From NCBI GenBank assembly GCA_003354055.1, contig PIVQ01000192.1, positions 1 to 10,677 on the forward strand: a DNA stretch of 10,677 nt, written 5' to 3'. Origin of the DNA: Desulfobacteraceae bacterium. Lineage in GTDB: Bacteria; Desulfobacterota; Desulfobacteria; Desulfobacterales; Desulfobacteraceae. The position numbers and the translations under genes are program-made. A model generated the notes under the pieces. The model worked only from the letters and a program-made list of their open reading frames with translations, did not search any database and had not been told where the DNA came from. Shown piece by piece: positions 1 through 5,328 of this stretch. The number at the start of each line of letters is the position of its first letter. The first letter of the stretch is position 1.

Positions 1-100
1 GATCCAGAACCATCAGGTCATTGGGACAGATGTACATACATGCTGTTTTATCCCCGCCTTTGCAGCCGTCACATTTTTCTGCAATAACAAAAGATGGCAT
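1..100 (-). CDS. aprB: Adenylylsulfate reductase subunit beta, N-terminal part
   Basis: Only the first 33 residues are present; the gene runs off the left edge. The translation begins MPSFVIAEKCDGCKGG and continues through C21 and C25 to NDLMVLD. The cysteines C10, C13, C21 and C25 form the ferredoxin-like CxxCx7CxxxC pattern of AprB, the two-[4Fe-4S] subunit that passes electrons to the flavin subunit AprA when APS is reduced to sulfite and AMP in the cytoplasm. The near-identical wording of this N-terminus across sulfate reducers makes the call secure despite the short length. The ATG (98-100) is preceded by a strong ribosome site, GGAGGT on the minus strand (108-113), seven bases away. In known relatives aprA and often qmoABC follow; here they would lie outside the window, which is inference. 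Confidence 0.93.
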   Translation of the reverse strand, partial: MPSFVIAEKCDGCKGGDKTACMYICPNDLMVLD

Positions 101-134
101 TTAAAATACCTCCATAAATAAAGTTAATCAAATC

Positions 135-167
135 GCACAATATCGTTGTGCTACTATGTCATATCAA
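135..167 (-). promoter_or_regulatory. Candidate aprB promoter overlapped by a perfect inverted repeat
   Basis: On the minus strand a -35-like TTGATA (162-167) is followed after 17 bases by a -10-like GATATT (139-144), about 40 bases before the aprB start. The -10 sits inside the perfect inverted repeat GCACAA-N5-TTGTGC (135-151). An operator over the -10 would suit repression. The arms do not match the Rex or HcpR consensus that I know, so the regulator is unknown. Promoter assignment is by sequence match only. Confidence 0.45.
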
Positions 168-293
168 CATACTTGGTCAGATCCGAAACACTCCGGCTGA
201 CCTGTTAATCCGTGTTTCTGAAGCTTGGATTTTGCCGCAAAATCTTTGGCCCGACCTTTTGGCTCAACTACCTCATGCTCCACATAAATGTTA

Positions 294-326
294 TTGGGAA
301 TAGCACCCTCCCAAGGTTTTTGTCAA
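294..326 (-). promoter_or_regulatory. Second promoter-like region upstream of aprB with an inverted repeat
   Basis: A consensus -35 TTGACA lies on the minus strand at 321-326. The region that would hold the -10 (TATTCC, 297-302, after an 18-base spacer and with an upstream TG) matches poorly. It overlaps an inverted repeat TTGGGA (294-299) / TCCCAA (309-314) with a nine-base spacer. If used, this start would give aprB a leader of about 190 bases. It could equally be an activator site. Confidence 0.25.
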
Positions 327-425
327 GAAAATTTAAAAAAAAGGATTTATCAATTTATTCAATTTTATTGATGACTTCTCAGGCCGACAATATGTATAGT
401 GTTCCACGAAAATTGCCACTATATA

Positions 426-485
426 TTGTGAGTAGACTCCAAAATCTTGTGAGTGGGCTCAAAAGTGTTATGAGCTGGCTCCATA
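426..485. repeat. Three palindromic direct repeats with 21-bp period
   Basis: Three copies of a motif start at 426, 447 and 468, exactly 21 bp (two helical turns) apart. They begin TTGTGAGTAGACTCC, TTGTGAGTGGGCTCA and TTATGAGCTGGCTCC. Each core is an inverted repeat: GAGT-AG-ACTC, GAG-TGGG-CTC and GAGC-TG-GCTC. Copies 1 and 3 differ by a compensated change (T/A to C/G) that keeps the dyad. This is the layout of an array of dimeric regulator sites, about 100 bp before the YkgJ-like gene and about 330 bp before aprB on the other strand. Confidence 0.6.
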
Positions 486-583
486 GAAAATCATCTGGAA
501 AAAAAAGCCCTTTCCTGATAATTTAAGAGTAAGTTCGTTTGAATGAATTTTTTATAAAATTTACATATAATAAGGAAGCCTTC

Positions 584-1327
584 ATGAGTGATGACATGAT
601 ACCTGTGGGACTGAATGATCCCATGGGATTTAATTGCGCGCCTGAGAACCCCTGCTTTAATGAATGCTGCAGGGATTTAAACCAGGCCCTGACCCCATAT
701 GATATCCTGCGGATGAAAACAGCTCTGGGTATCACCTCTCAAAATTTTTTGCGGGAATATACCTCGCTGCATGCAGGCCCCGGATCCGGACTGCCGGTGA
801 TTACCTTTAAACCCAACCCGGCCACTGGCCATGCCTGCCCTCTGGTGTCGGAACAGGGCTGTACCGTCTACAAAGATCGGCCTGCTTCCTGTCGTATGTA
901 TCCCCTTGCCCGTGCCATTGCCAGGGATAGGGAAACCGGTGGGGTTCAAGAATATTTTGCGCTGATCGAAGAGGACCATTGCAAGGGATTTGATAAAAAG
1001 AACACCATTACCGTGGGCAAGTGGCTGGAAGGCCAGGACGTGACCGAGCACAACCGCCAGAACGATAAACTCATGGAACTGATCAGCCTTAAAAATCAGA
1101 TCAGGCCAGGCGCTTTGGAAGGGGCTCATTCCGATTTGTTTTATCTGGCTCTGTATGATCTGGATGAGTTCAGGGAGCAGATTCAGAACCAGGGACTGCT
1201 CGAAGACCTGGACATCCCCGGCGAGCTGATGGAAAAACTGGCCTCCGATGACCAGGCGTTGCTGAACTTCGGCATTGCCTGGGTGAAGTACATGCTGTTT
1301 GGCCAGGATTTCAAGGTAGATATTTAA
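584..1327 (+). CDS. YkgJ-family cysteine cluster protein
   Basis: This is a 247-residue cytoplasmic protein of the YkgJ/UPF0153 type (PF03692), thought to bind zinc or an iron-sulfur cluster; the biochemical role of the family is not established. Eight cysteines are clustered: C18, C24, C28, C29, C85, C93, C103 and C133. The N-terminal set is spaced C-x5-C-x3-CC, and the central part reads CPLVSEQGCTVYKDRPASCRMYP, with family-typical order across residues 85-107. An in-frame ATG exists 45 bases upstream at 539, but the start at 584 is preferred because AAGGAAG (572-578) lies five bases before it and homology-like sequence begins there. The C-terminal half (about 140-247) is acidic, helical and cysteine-free. 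The next gene begins two bases after the stop, so the two are probably co-transcribed and may act together. Confidence 0.85.
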   Translation: MSDDMIPVGLNDPMGFNCAPENPCFNECCRDLNQALTPYDILRMKTALGITSQNFLREYTSLHAGPGSGLPVITFKPNPATGHACPLVSEQGCTVYKDRPASCRMYPLARAIARDRETGGVQEYFALIEEDHCKGFDKKNTITVGKWLEGQDVTEHNRQNDKLMELISLKNQIRPGALEGAHSDLFYLALYDLDEFREQIQNQGLLEDLDIPGELMEKLASDDQALLNFGIAWVKYMLFGQDFKVDI

Positions 1328-1329
1328 AC

Positions 1330-2148
1330 ATGGACCTTCAGGGTAAGACCGCACTGGTACTGGGTGCGGTCAAAGGCATTGGAAAGGGCGTAGGTCTTGA
1401 TCTGGCCCGCCAGGGGGTAAACCTCATTCTCACCCGTCATGACTGGGAAGATTCTTTTGAGAGAATGGAAAAAGATTTTTCAGCGGCAGGGGTCGAGTAT
1501 CATATCCTTCAGGCAGACTTACGCAAACCCGATGACATTAAGGCCATAGCTGAGTTTATCCGGAATCGTTACGGCAGGCTGGATATATTGATCAACAATA
1601 TCGAGCGGGGCGGGTGGCCCACGGTGCACGGTGCATATGTGGAAGACCAATGGGATCTGGAGATTGAAACCACCCTCAAGGCAAAGCGCTGGGTATTTGA
1701 TACCATGTTTCCCCTGCTGCAGCAGTCTGATGATGCCATTGTGATCAATCTTTCATCCATTGCCGGCATTGTCGGCAGAACCGGCCCGGCAGCCCTGGTG
1801 TTTAATGATGGTTATGCCGCCGCCAATCGGGCCATCACTGTCCTCACCGAAACATGGGCCAGGATGGGTGCCCCCGGGATCAGGGTCAATGAACTCATGC
1901 TGGGCGTGTTTGAAACCCGTCATGCCCAGGGAACAAGGGGCTGGAAAGAGGTACTCACGGACCGTGAAAAAGAGTCCCTGATCAATCACACTCTGGTCGG
2001 CCGCACCGGCACCGTTGCCGATGTCGTCAAAGCCGTCAACTTTATGATAAAAGATGCTCCCTATATGACCGGGTCCTTAATCCGTCTGGATGGCGGATTT
2101 GTTCTGGCCGGTGAAGACGTACCTCCCATGCCAAAGGGGATCGTGTAA
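1330..2148 (+). CDS. Short-chain dehydrogenase/reductase family protein with altered active site
   Basis: This 272-residue protein has the classical SDR Rossmann layout. The cofactor loop is GAVKGIG (residues 12-18), followed by a basic R36 after the second strand, an acidic D63 in QADLRKPDD, and INLSSIAG (139-146) carrying the catalytic serine. The C-terminal end DGGFVLAG (254-261) is also typical. Two signature sites are unusual. The usual NNAG reads NNIE (89-92). The catalytic YxxxK appears as Y162-AAA-N166, so the lysine is replaced, and the Ser-to-Tyr distance is longer than usual. The fold call is firm; substrate and even catalysis are unclear. It may bind a nucleotide without reducing anything, or use another base. 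It starts two bases after the YkgJ-like gene stop, with AAGGTAG inside that gene's end as a possible ribosome site. Confidence 0.85.
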   Translation: MDLQGKTALVLGAVKGIGKGVGLDLARQGVNLILTRHDWEDSFERMEKDFSAAGVEYHILQADLRKPDDIKAIAEFIRNRYGRLDILINNIERGGWPTVHGAYVEDQWDLEIETTLKAKRWVFDTMFPLLQQSDDAIVINLSSIAGIVGRTGPAALVFNDGYAAANRAITVLTETWARMGAPGIRVNELMLGVFETRHAQGTRGWKEVLTDREKESLINHTLVGRTGTVADVVKAVNFMIKDAPYMTGSLIRLDGGFVLAGEDVPPMPKGIV

Positions 2149-2197
2149 CCCTCTGCCCCGCCCCAGTGCCTCACACCTTAATTAAATTGTTCGGGTT

Positions 2198-2320
2198 CCG
2201 TTGCTGCAGCGGGAAAGTGGCGGGAAAGCAGCGGGAAAGCAGCGGGAAAGCAGCGGGAAAGCAGCGGGAAAGCAGCGGGAAAGCAGCGGGTGAGATTCTT
2301 TTTGCCCTCTGCTGCAACGG
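2198..2320. repeat. 11-bp GC-rich tandem repeat between inverted arms
   Basis: Eight 11-bp units of CAGCGGGAAAG run without a break from 2207 to 2294. Unit 2 starts TGG and unit 8 ends TGAG; the others are identical. The block is bracketed by CCGTTGCTGCAG (2198-2209) and CTGCTGCAACGG (2309-2320), which are inverted with one mismatch. All units have the same strand bias (purine-rich on plus), so the repeat itself does not fold, but the arms could close a loop over it. The 11-bp period is near one helical turn. The rest of 2149-2480 holds the operator candidate described separately and no convincing gene. Confidence 0.85.
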
Positions 2321-2364
2321 TTCCAAGAGGTCGCCAAAAGCCTTTTCAGACACACGTAAGCTGC

Positions 2365-2411
2365 TTGTTGAATTAATAAAATTGAATGATCTTATCAATT
2401 TTTTTGAACAA
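2365..2411 (+). promoter_or_regulatory. Candidate operator upstream of the LysR-type gene
   Basis: A perfect inverted repeat AAAATTGA (2378-2385) / TCAATTTT (2395-2402) has a nine-base spacer. An outer pair, TTGTT (2365-2369) and AACAA (2407-2411), surrounds it. It lies about 80 bases before the GTG start. LysR-type regulators commonly bind such AT-rich dyads upstream of their own gene. The T run after the right arm also makes a weak terminator for the upstream operon possible. Confidence 0.35.
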
Positions 2412-2480
2412 TTTAGTTTGGTTCTTCAGCCTTCCCGTGATATGGTCCCGGCAGTTTGAAATAAAATAAGGAGTTTTGGC

Positions 2481-3386
2481 GTGACCTTAAGACAGCTTGA
2501 ATTGTTCCTCGCTCTGGTGAAGACCCCCCATTTAAGCCATGTGGCAAAAGATAACGGCGTGACCCAGTCCGCGGTATCCATGGCCATCAAGGCGCTTGAA
2601 GAGCGGCTGGGAAAGCAGCTGTTTGACCGGCTCCACAAACGGCTGGTGGTCAACGAAAACGGCCGGTATTTTTACCGAATGGTGGAACCCCTGGTTATCG
2701 GTCTCAAGGAAAGCGAAGCCATGTTCAGGGATCAGGACCTGGTGGGAGATATCAGAATCGGTGCCAGTTCTTCCATTGCCAATTACATCCTGCCGCAGAT
2801 AATATATGAGTTTGCAGAGCAATACGAGGGTGTCCGTCTGGAAAAGATCACGGGAAATACCATCGAAATCGGCAGGCTCATTGAAAAAGGCGAAGTGGAT
2901 ATCGGGTTTGTGGAAGGGGATTACAACAGCACTGAGGTCGAACGTGAGGTGCTGGGCGTGGACGAGCTTTATGTGGTCACCGGTGATGCCGACCTGGTCC
3001 GGGATGACGAGTACAGAATGGATGATCTGTTGTCCAAACGCTGGATCTTCAGGGAACAAGGCTCCGGTACCCGTGAAGTTTTTCTCGACTATATGGAAAA
3101 GTATAAAAAGCGGTTCAAGCCCTTTTTGGAAGTAGGACATACCGAAGCTGTGAAATCAGTACTCCGGAACAAGGGAGCCGTCAGCTGCCTTTCCAGAATC
3201 TCTGTCATGAACGAGCTGAATGCAGGGCAGCTGTTCCGCCTGAAAATACAGGATTTCAAGTTCAACAGGCCGTTTTATACCATCTGGCATAAAAACAAGT
3301 ATTTCAGTTCCGTGCTTCAGGAGTTTATCTATTATACAAAGGAACGGTACAAAGCCGTGTATGAAAGCCAGGCTAATACCCACTGA
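2481..3386 (+). CDS. LysR-family transcriptional regulator
   Basis: The 301-residue product has the standard LysR length and plan. Residues 1-60 are the winged helix-turn-helix (MTLRQLELFLALV..., then VTQSAVSMAIKALEERLG as the recognition region). A linker helix follows, and residues 90-295 are a two-lobed effector-binding domain starting DIRIGASSSIANYILP. The phrase GSGTREVF in the second lobe occurs in the CysL/CysB-like branch and in the selenium-metabolism-associated group, so sulfur- or selenium-linked control is plausible near an apr locus; this is inference. The start is GTG, chosen because AAGGAG (2468-2473) lies seven bases upstream and the family N-terminus begins there. The likely effector and target genes cannot be read from the sequence. 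The gene is followed by a terminator and by a convergent gene. Confidence 0.92.
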   Translation: MTLRQLELFLALVKTPHLSHVAKDNGVTQSAVSMAIKALEERLGKQLFDRLHKRLVVNENGRYFYRMVEPLVIGLKESEAMFRDQDLVGDIRIGASSSIANYILPQIIYEFAEQYEGVRLEKITGNTIEIGRLIEKGEVDIGFVEGDYNSTEVEREVLGVDELYVVTGDADLVRDDEYRMDDLLSKRWIFREQGSGTREVFLDYMEKYKKRFKPFLEVGHTEAVKSVLRNKGAVSCLSRISVMNELNAGQLFRLKIQDFKFNRPFYTIWHKNKYFSSVLQEFIYYTKERYKAVYESQANTH

Positions 3387-3413
3387 TCCACTGCCTCCTT
3401 TGATCGCACTAAC

Positions 3414-3902
3414 TTAATCGCTGTCTCCCCAAAGTCCGGGTTTTTCAGCCCGGGCTTTTTGTTCCGCTTCCCGCCACTGTTCACAATACCCTTCAGCCGT
3501 GCAATTGTTCGCCACACGGGCCACACCCGTCCTCACAAGTGTCTCGTTCATGCACTCGCCCCTGACCACTACGATGCCGGGCGGTTTTTCGGAATCCGCT
3601 TTCATTAAGTGAACATAAAGAAGTTTGTTGAAAATCAGGTCTGAGGCTTTCTTTCTAGCCGCAAAGCCTTTAGGGCTTGCCGGGTCCGGCAAGTCCACGC
3701 CGTAAAGGGTAAACGGATACAGCCCCTCTTTGGTCCACAACACAAACTCTCCGGCAGACTCTACCTTTATAATAACACCTTTCAGAGAACGGACGGAATC
3801 AGCAGGCGAATCCTCAAGTGCTTTCTTAGTCTGGTCCAGGGAAAAAGCTGTTCCACAAAAAAGAAAGACTAACAATGCAGCAATAAGAGTTAATCGTTTC
3901 AT
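3414..3902 (-). CDS. Exported SNase-like (thermonuclease-fold) protein, probably not catalytic
   Basis: The 162-residue product starts with a signal peptide (basic MKR, hydrophobic 4-19, likely cut after AFS at 19-21), so it should act in the periplasm or outside. Residues about 41-157 match the staphylococcal-nuclease-like domain (PF00565): a strand region GVIIKVESAGEFVLW, the LYGVDLPDP turn, then NETLVRTGVARV and a final EKPGLW. By eye alignment the catalytic Arg35, Glu43 and Arg87 of staphylococcal nuclease correspond to T65, D73 and I110, so hydrolysis of nucleic acid is doubtful. C117, C134 and C140 could give a disulfide. The length is near that of a stand-alone domain. No clear ribosome site precedes the ATG. 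A binding role is possible. The gene converges on the LysR-type gene and shares its terminator sequence. Confidence 0.75.
   Translation of the reverse strand: MKRLTLIAALLVFLFCGTAFSLDQTKKALEDSPADSVRSLKGVIIKVESAGEFVLWTKEGLYPFTLYGVDLPDPASPKGFAARKKASDLIFNKLLYVHLMKADSEKPPGIVVVRGECMNETLVRTGVARVANNCTAEGYCEQWREAEQKARAEKPGLWGDSD
3434..3460 (+). terminator. Intrinsic terminator of the LysR-type gene, inside the convergent gene
   Basis: GTCCGGG (3434-3440) and CCCGGGC (3449-3455) form a seven-base-pair stem with one G-T wobble and an eight-base loop, followed by TTTTT (3456-3460). It is 48 bases after the LysR stop. It lies wholly inside the last codons of the minus-strand gene at 3414-3902. Confidence 0.75.
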
Positions 3903-3931
3903 ATTTTAATCATACTATCCGTTGTCGGATA

Positions 3932-4085
3932 AACCCGGCAGCAGCAGGGGATGGGGGGCTCCACTAAATCTCAAGCGGTCGTCCTGACCGCTTTCAACGC
4001 GGAAATGCCTGGCGTCTGTCTGTCCATGACGCCGACAGCCATTTACGCCGCCCCCATCCCCTGCCACTGCCTGATCCTCCGGGTT
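3932..4085. other. GC-rich structured element with three-way-junction pairing
   Basis: A GC-rich island in AT-rich flanks shows nested complementarity. Outer pairs are AACCC (3932-3936) / GGGTT (4081-4085) and GGCAG (3937-3941) / CTGCC (4067-4071). After a two-by-two internal loop, 3944-3959 pairs with 4050-4064 with one bulged G (GGGGATGGGGG against CCCCCATCCCC). Inside are two arms. One is a perfect 8-bp hairpin, AAGCGGTC-N5-GACCGCTT (3973-3993). The other runs from 3999 to 4048: GCG/CGC, a mismatch, AAATG/CATTT, then GGCGTC (4011-4016) / GACGCC (4028-4033). The coding strand, if transcribed, is unknown. It begins 30 bases upstream of the SNase-like start. Confidence 0.7.
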
Positions 4086-4213
4086 GCTTTAAATTTGAGA
4101 TAGAATATTAAATACCAGACCGGGAAATGAAATCAAACAAATTTTCGGCGTATCTATTCGGTCTTCAAAAACTTCATCCTGATTTGAACTGATATCATTT
4201 ATACTCTGAGCCT

Positions 4214-4233
4214 CTTATGGCCGTTTCCATAAG
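4214..4233. other. Perfect 7-bp hairpin in the 382-bp gap before the LysE gene
   Basis: CTTATGG (4214-4220) and CCATAAG (4227-4233) pair perfectly over a six-base loop. T-rich sequence follows only after several bases, so a terminator is possible but weak. Apart from this hairpin and the promoter at 4385-4412, I see no gene in 4086-4467. Confidence 0.4.
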
Positions 4234-4384
4234 GATAATTATTTTTGAGTGCAGTTTTAGTTTTTGTGTCTGGAATGTTCAGGATATAAAGACAAATCAT
4301 TACCGAAAGGATTGTGTGTTGCACGGAGTACTGACAAATATTTGGGGGCCGTAAAAAGAGACTTCTAATGCCTGGGGTTGTGGG

Positions 4385-4412
4385 TTCACAGAATTTTGAG
4401 TATAGATATAAT
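4385..4412 (+). promoter_or_regulatory. Sigma-70-like promoter of the LysE-family gene
   Basis: A -35-like TTCACA (4385-4390, five of six consensus bases) is followed after 16 bases by a consensus -10 TATAAT (4407-4412). Transcription would start near 4419, giving a leader of about 50 bases before the ATG at 4468. Confidence 0.5.
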
Positions 4413-4467
4413 CAGAAAAGATACAAACTTATTGCATTCGTGCATACAAAACCAAAAAGATTATATA

Positions 4468-5085
4468 ATGAATCAATTCTATACGTTGACAATGATCCTA
4501 TCAATTACCTCTTTTGGATTGGCTTCGACCATGACCCCTGGACCAAACAACATCATGCTTTTATCCTCAGGTCTGACTTTCGGATATAGACGTACTATTC
4601 CTCATGCTTTGGGGATTAATTTCGGATTTCCTGTAATGGTAATCTGTGTTGGGTTGGGGGTAGGGAAATTGTTTGAAATTTTCCCATTTATTTATACTAT
4701 TTTAAAAGTGGTTGGAATAAGCTATCTGATATGGATGGCATGGCATATTGCCAATACAAAAGGCTCACTCAATACGGAAAACAAAAAAGATAAACCATTT
4801 ACCTTTTTGCAGGCTGCATTATTTCAGTGGATTAACCCCAAGGCATGGGTGATGGCCATTACATCAACCGCTGCCTTTATAACCGATCATCAAGTTGCCA
4901 CTGTTCAGGTGATGATCATCTCATGCATTTATTTCTTTTGTGCTATTCTTTCGACCAATTCATGGGCATTGGGTGGTTTGATGTTAAGGCGATTCATTCA
5001 AAATGAACGCTTAATACAAATTTTTAATATTGTAATGGCAATTTTGATTGTTGCATCAATTATTCCTTTTGTTTTTGCACAGTAA
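4468..5085 (+). CDS. LysE-family amino acid exporter (translocator)
   Basis: The 205-residue inner-membrane protein has the usual length for LysE/RhtB-type exporters (PF01810), which pump amino acids or derivatives out of the cell. The hallmark TPGPNN is at residues 23-28, after the first helix, and NPKAW (123-127) marks the second half of the internal repeat. Hydrophobic segments lie near 4-22, 44-66, 72-94, 112-137, 145-170 and 183-203, with a charged loop (97-110) in the middle. An in-frame open stretch extends 90 bases further upstream, but the ATG at 4468 gives the family N-terminus; only weak purine-rich sequence (AAAAAGA) precedes it. It stands alone with its own promoter and terminator. 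The substrate cannot be told from sequence. Confidence 0.9.
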   Translation: MNQFYTLTMILSITSFGLASTMTPGPNNIMLLSSGLTFGYRRTIPHALGINFGFPVMVICVGLGVGKLFEIFPFIYTILKVVGISYLIWMAWHIANTKGSLNTENKKDKPFTFLQAALFQWINPKAWVMAITSTAAFITDHQVATVQVMIISCIYFFCAILSTNSWALGGLMLRRFIQNERLIQIFNIVMAILIVASIIPFVFAQ

Positions 5086-5111
5086 AATCTTGGAAAATAT
5101 AATCACTCTTT

Positions 5112-5129
5112 AAAGGAAGCATCCTTTTT
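5112..5129 (+). terminator. Short intrinsic terminator after the LysE-family gene
   Basis: AAAGGA (5112-5117), loop AGCA and TCCTTT (5122-5127) form a six-pair stem ending in a run of five T, 26 bases after the stop. The stem is AT-rich, so it may be inefficient. Confidence 0.5.
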
Positions 5130-5132
5130 GCG

Positions 5133-5177
5133 TATTCTTGAGAAAGAATAGTTTTGTATTCTGAATGGTACCATTCT
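5133..5177. repeat. Alternating inverted hexamers followed by a 14-bp palindrome
   Basis: TATTCT (5133-5138), AGAATA (5145-5150) and TATTCT (5157-5162) are separated by six bases each, so the middle copy can pair with either neighbour. Immediately after comes the perfect palindrome GAATGGTACCATTC (5163-5176). The layout could be a set of regulator sites or two mutually exclusive hairpins. Confidence 0.55.
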
Positions 5178-5214
5178 AATAAGTATACCTTTGTGGGTCT
5201 CTAAGTTGGAATGA

Positions 5215-5286
5215 TAGCGTTTGAGTTCAGGGGCCACCCGCAGGGAGGGAACAAGAGGTAAGGAACGCGCCTCTTGTGGTCCGCTA
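5215..5286. other. Nested inverted-repeat element downstream of the LysE-family gene
   Basis: TAGCG (5215-5219) pairs with CGCTA (5282-5286). Inside it GGGCC (5231-5235) can pair with GGTCC (5278-5282, one wobble, sharing a base). The core is the perfect hairpin ACAAGAGG (5251-5258) / CCTCTTGT (5270-5277) with an 11-base loop. Its role is unknown. No gene was found between 5130 and 5328. Confidence 0.5.
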
Positions 5287-5328
5287 CAATGATTGGTTAA
5301 ATGTCAAACCTTAGTTTTTACGATACAT

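Noticed and set aside
164..283. Minus-strand open frame of 39 codons in the aprB upstream region
   Set aside because: It begins only with GTG, has no ribosome site, and overlaps the likely aprB -35. Composition looks protein-like but there is no supporting signal.
426..485. CRISPR repeats
   Set aside because: Units are contiguous at 21 bp with no unique spacers, so they are direct repeats, not repeat-spacer units.
212..526. Plus-strand open frame of 104 codons
   Set aside because: No ribosome site, it covers the 21-bp phased palindromes and AT-rich regulatory DNA, and the product resembles no protein.
677..1354. Long minus-strand open frame opposite the YkgJ-like gene
   Set aside because: The plus-strand frame has the cysteine motifs and ribosome site; the reverse frame is a shadow of it.
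2207..2294. CRISPR or origin iterons
   Set aside because: No spacers, the unit is only 11 bp, and no replication initiator gene or DnaA-box cluster was seen nearby.
2166..2459. Open frame running through the 11-bp tandem repeat
   Set aside because: The repeat lacks stops in every frame, so the frame is an artefact; no ribosome site is present.
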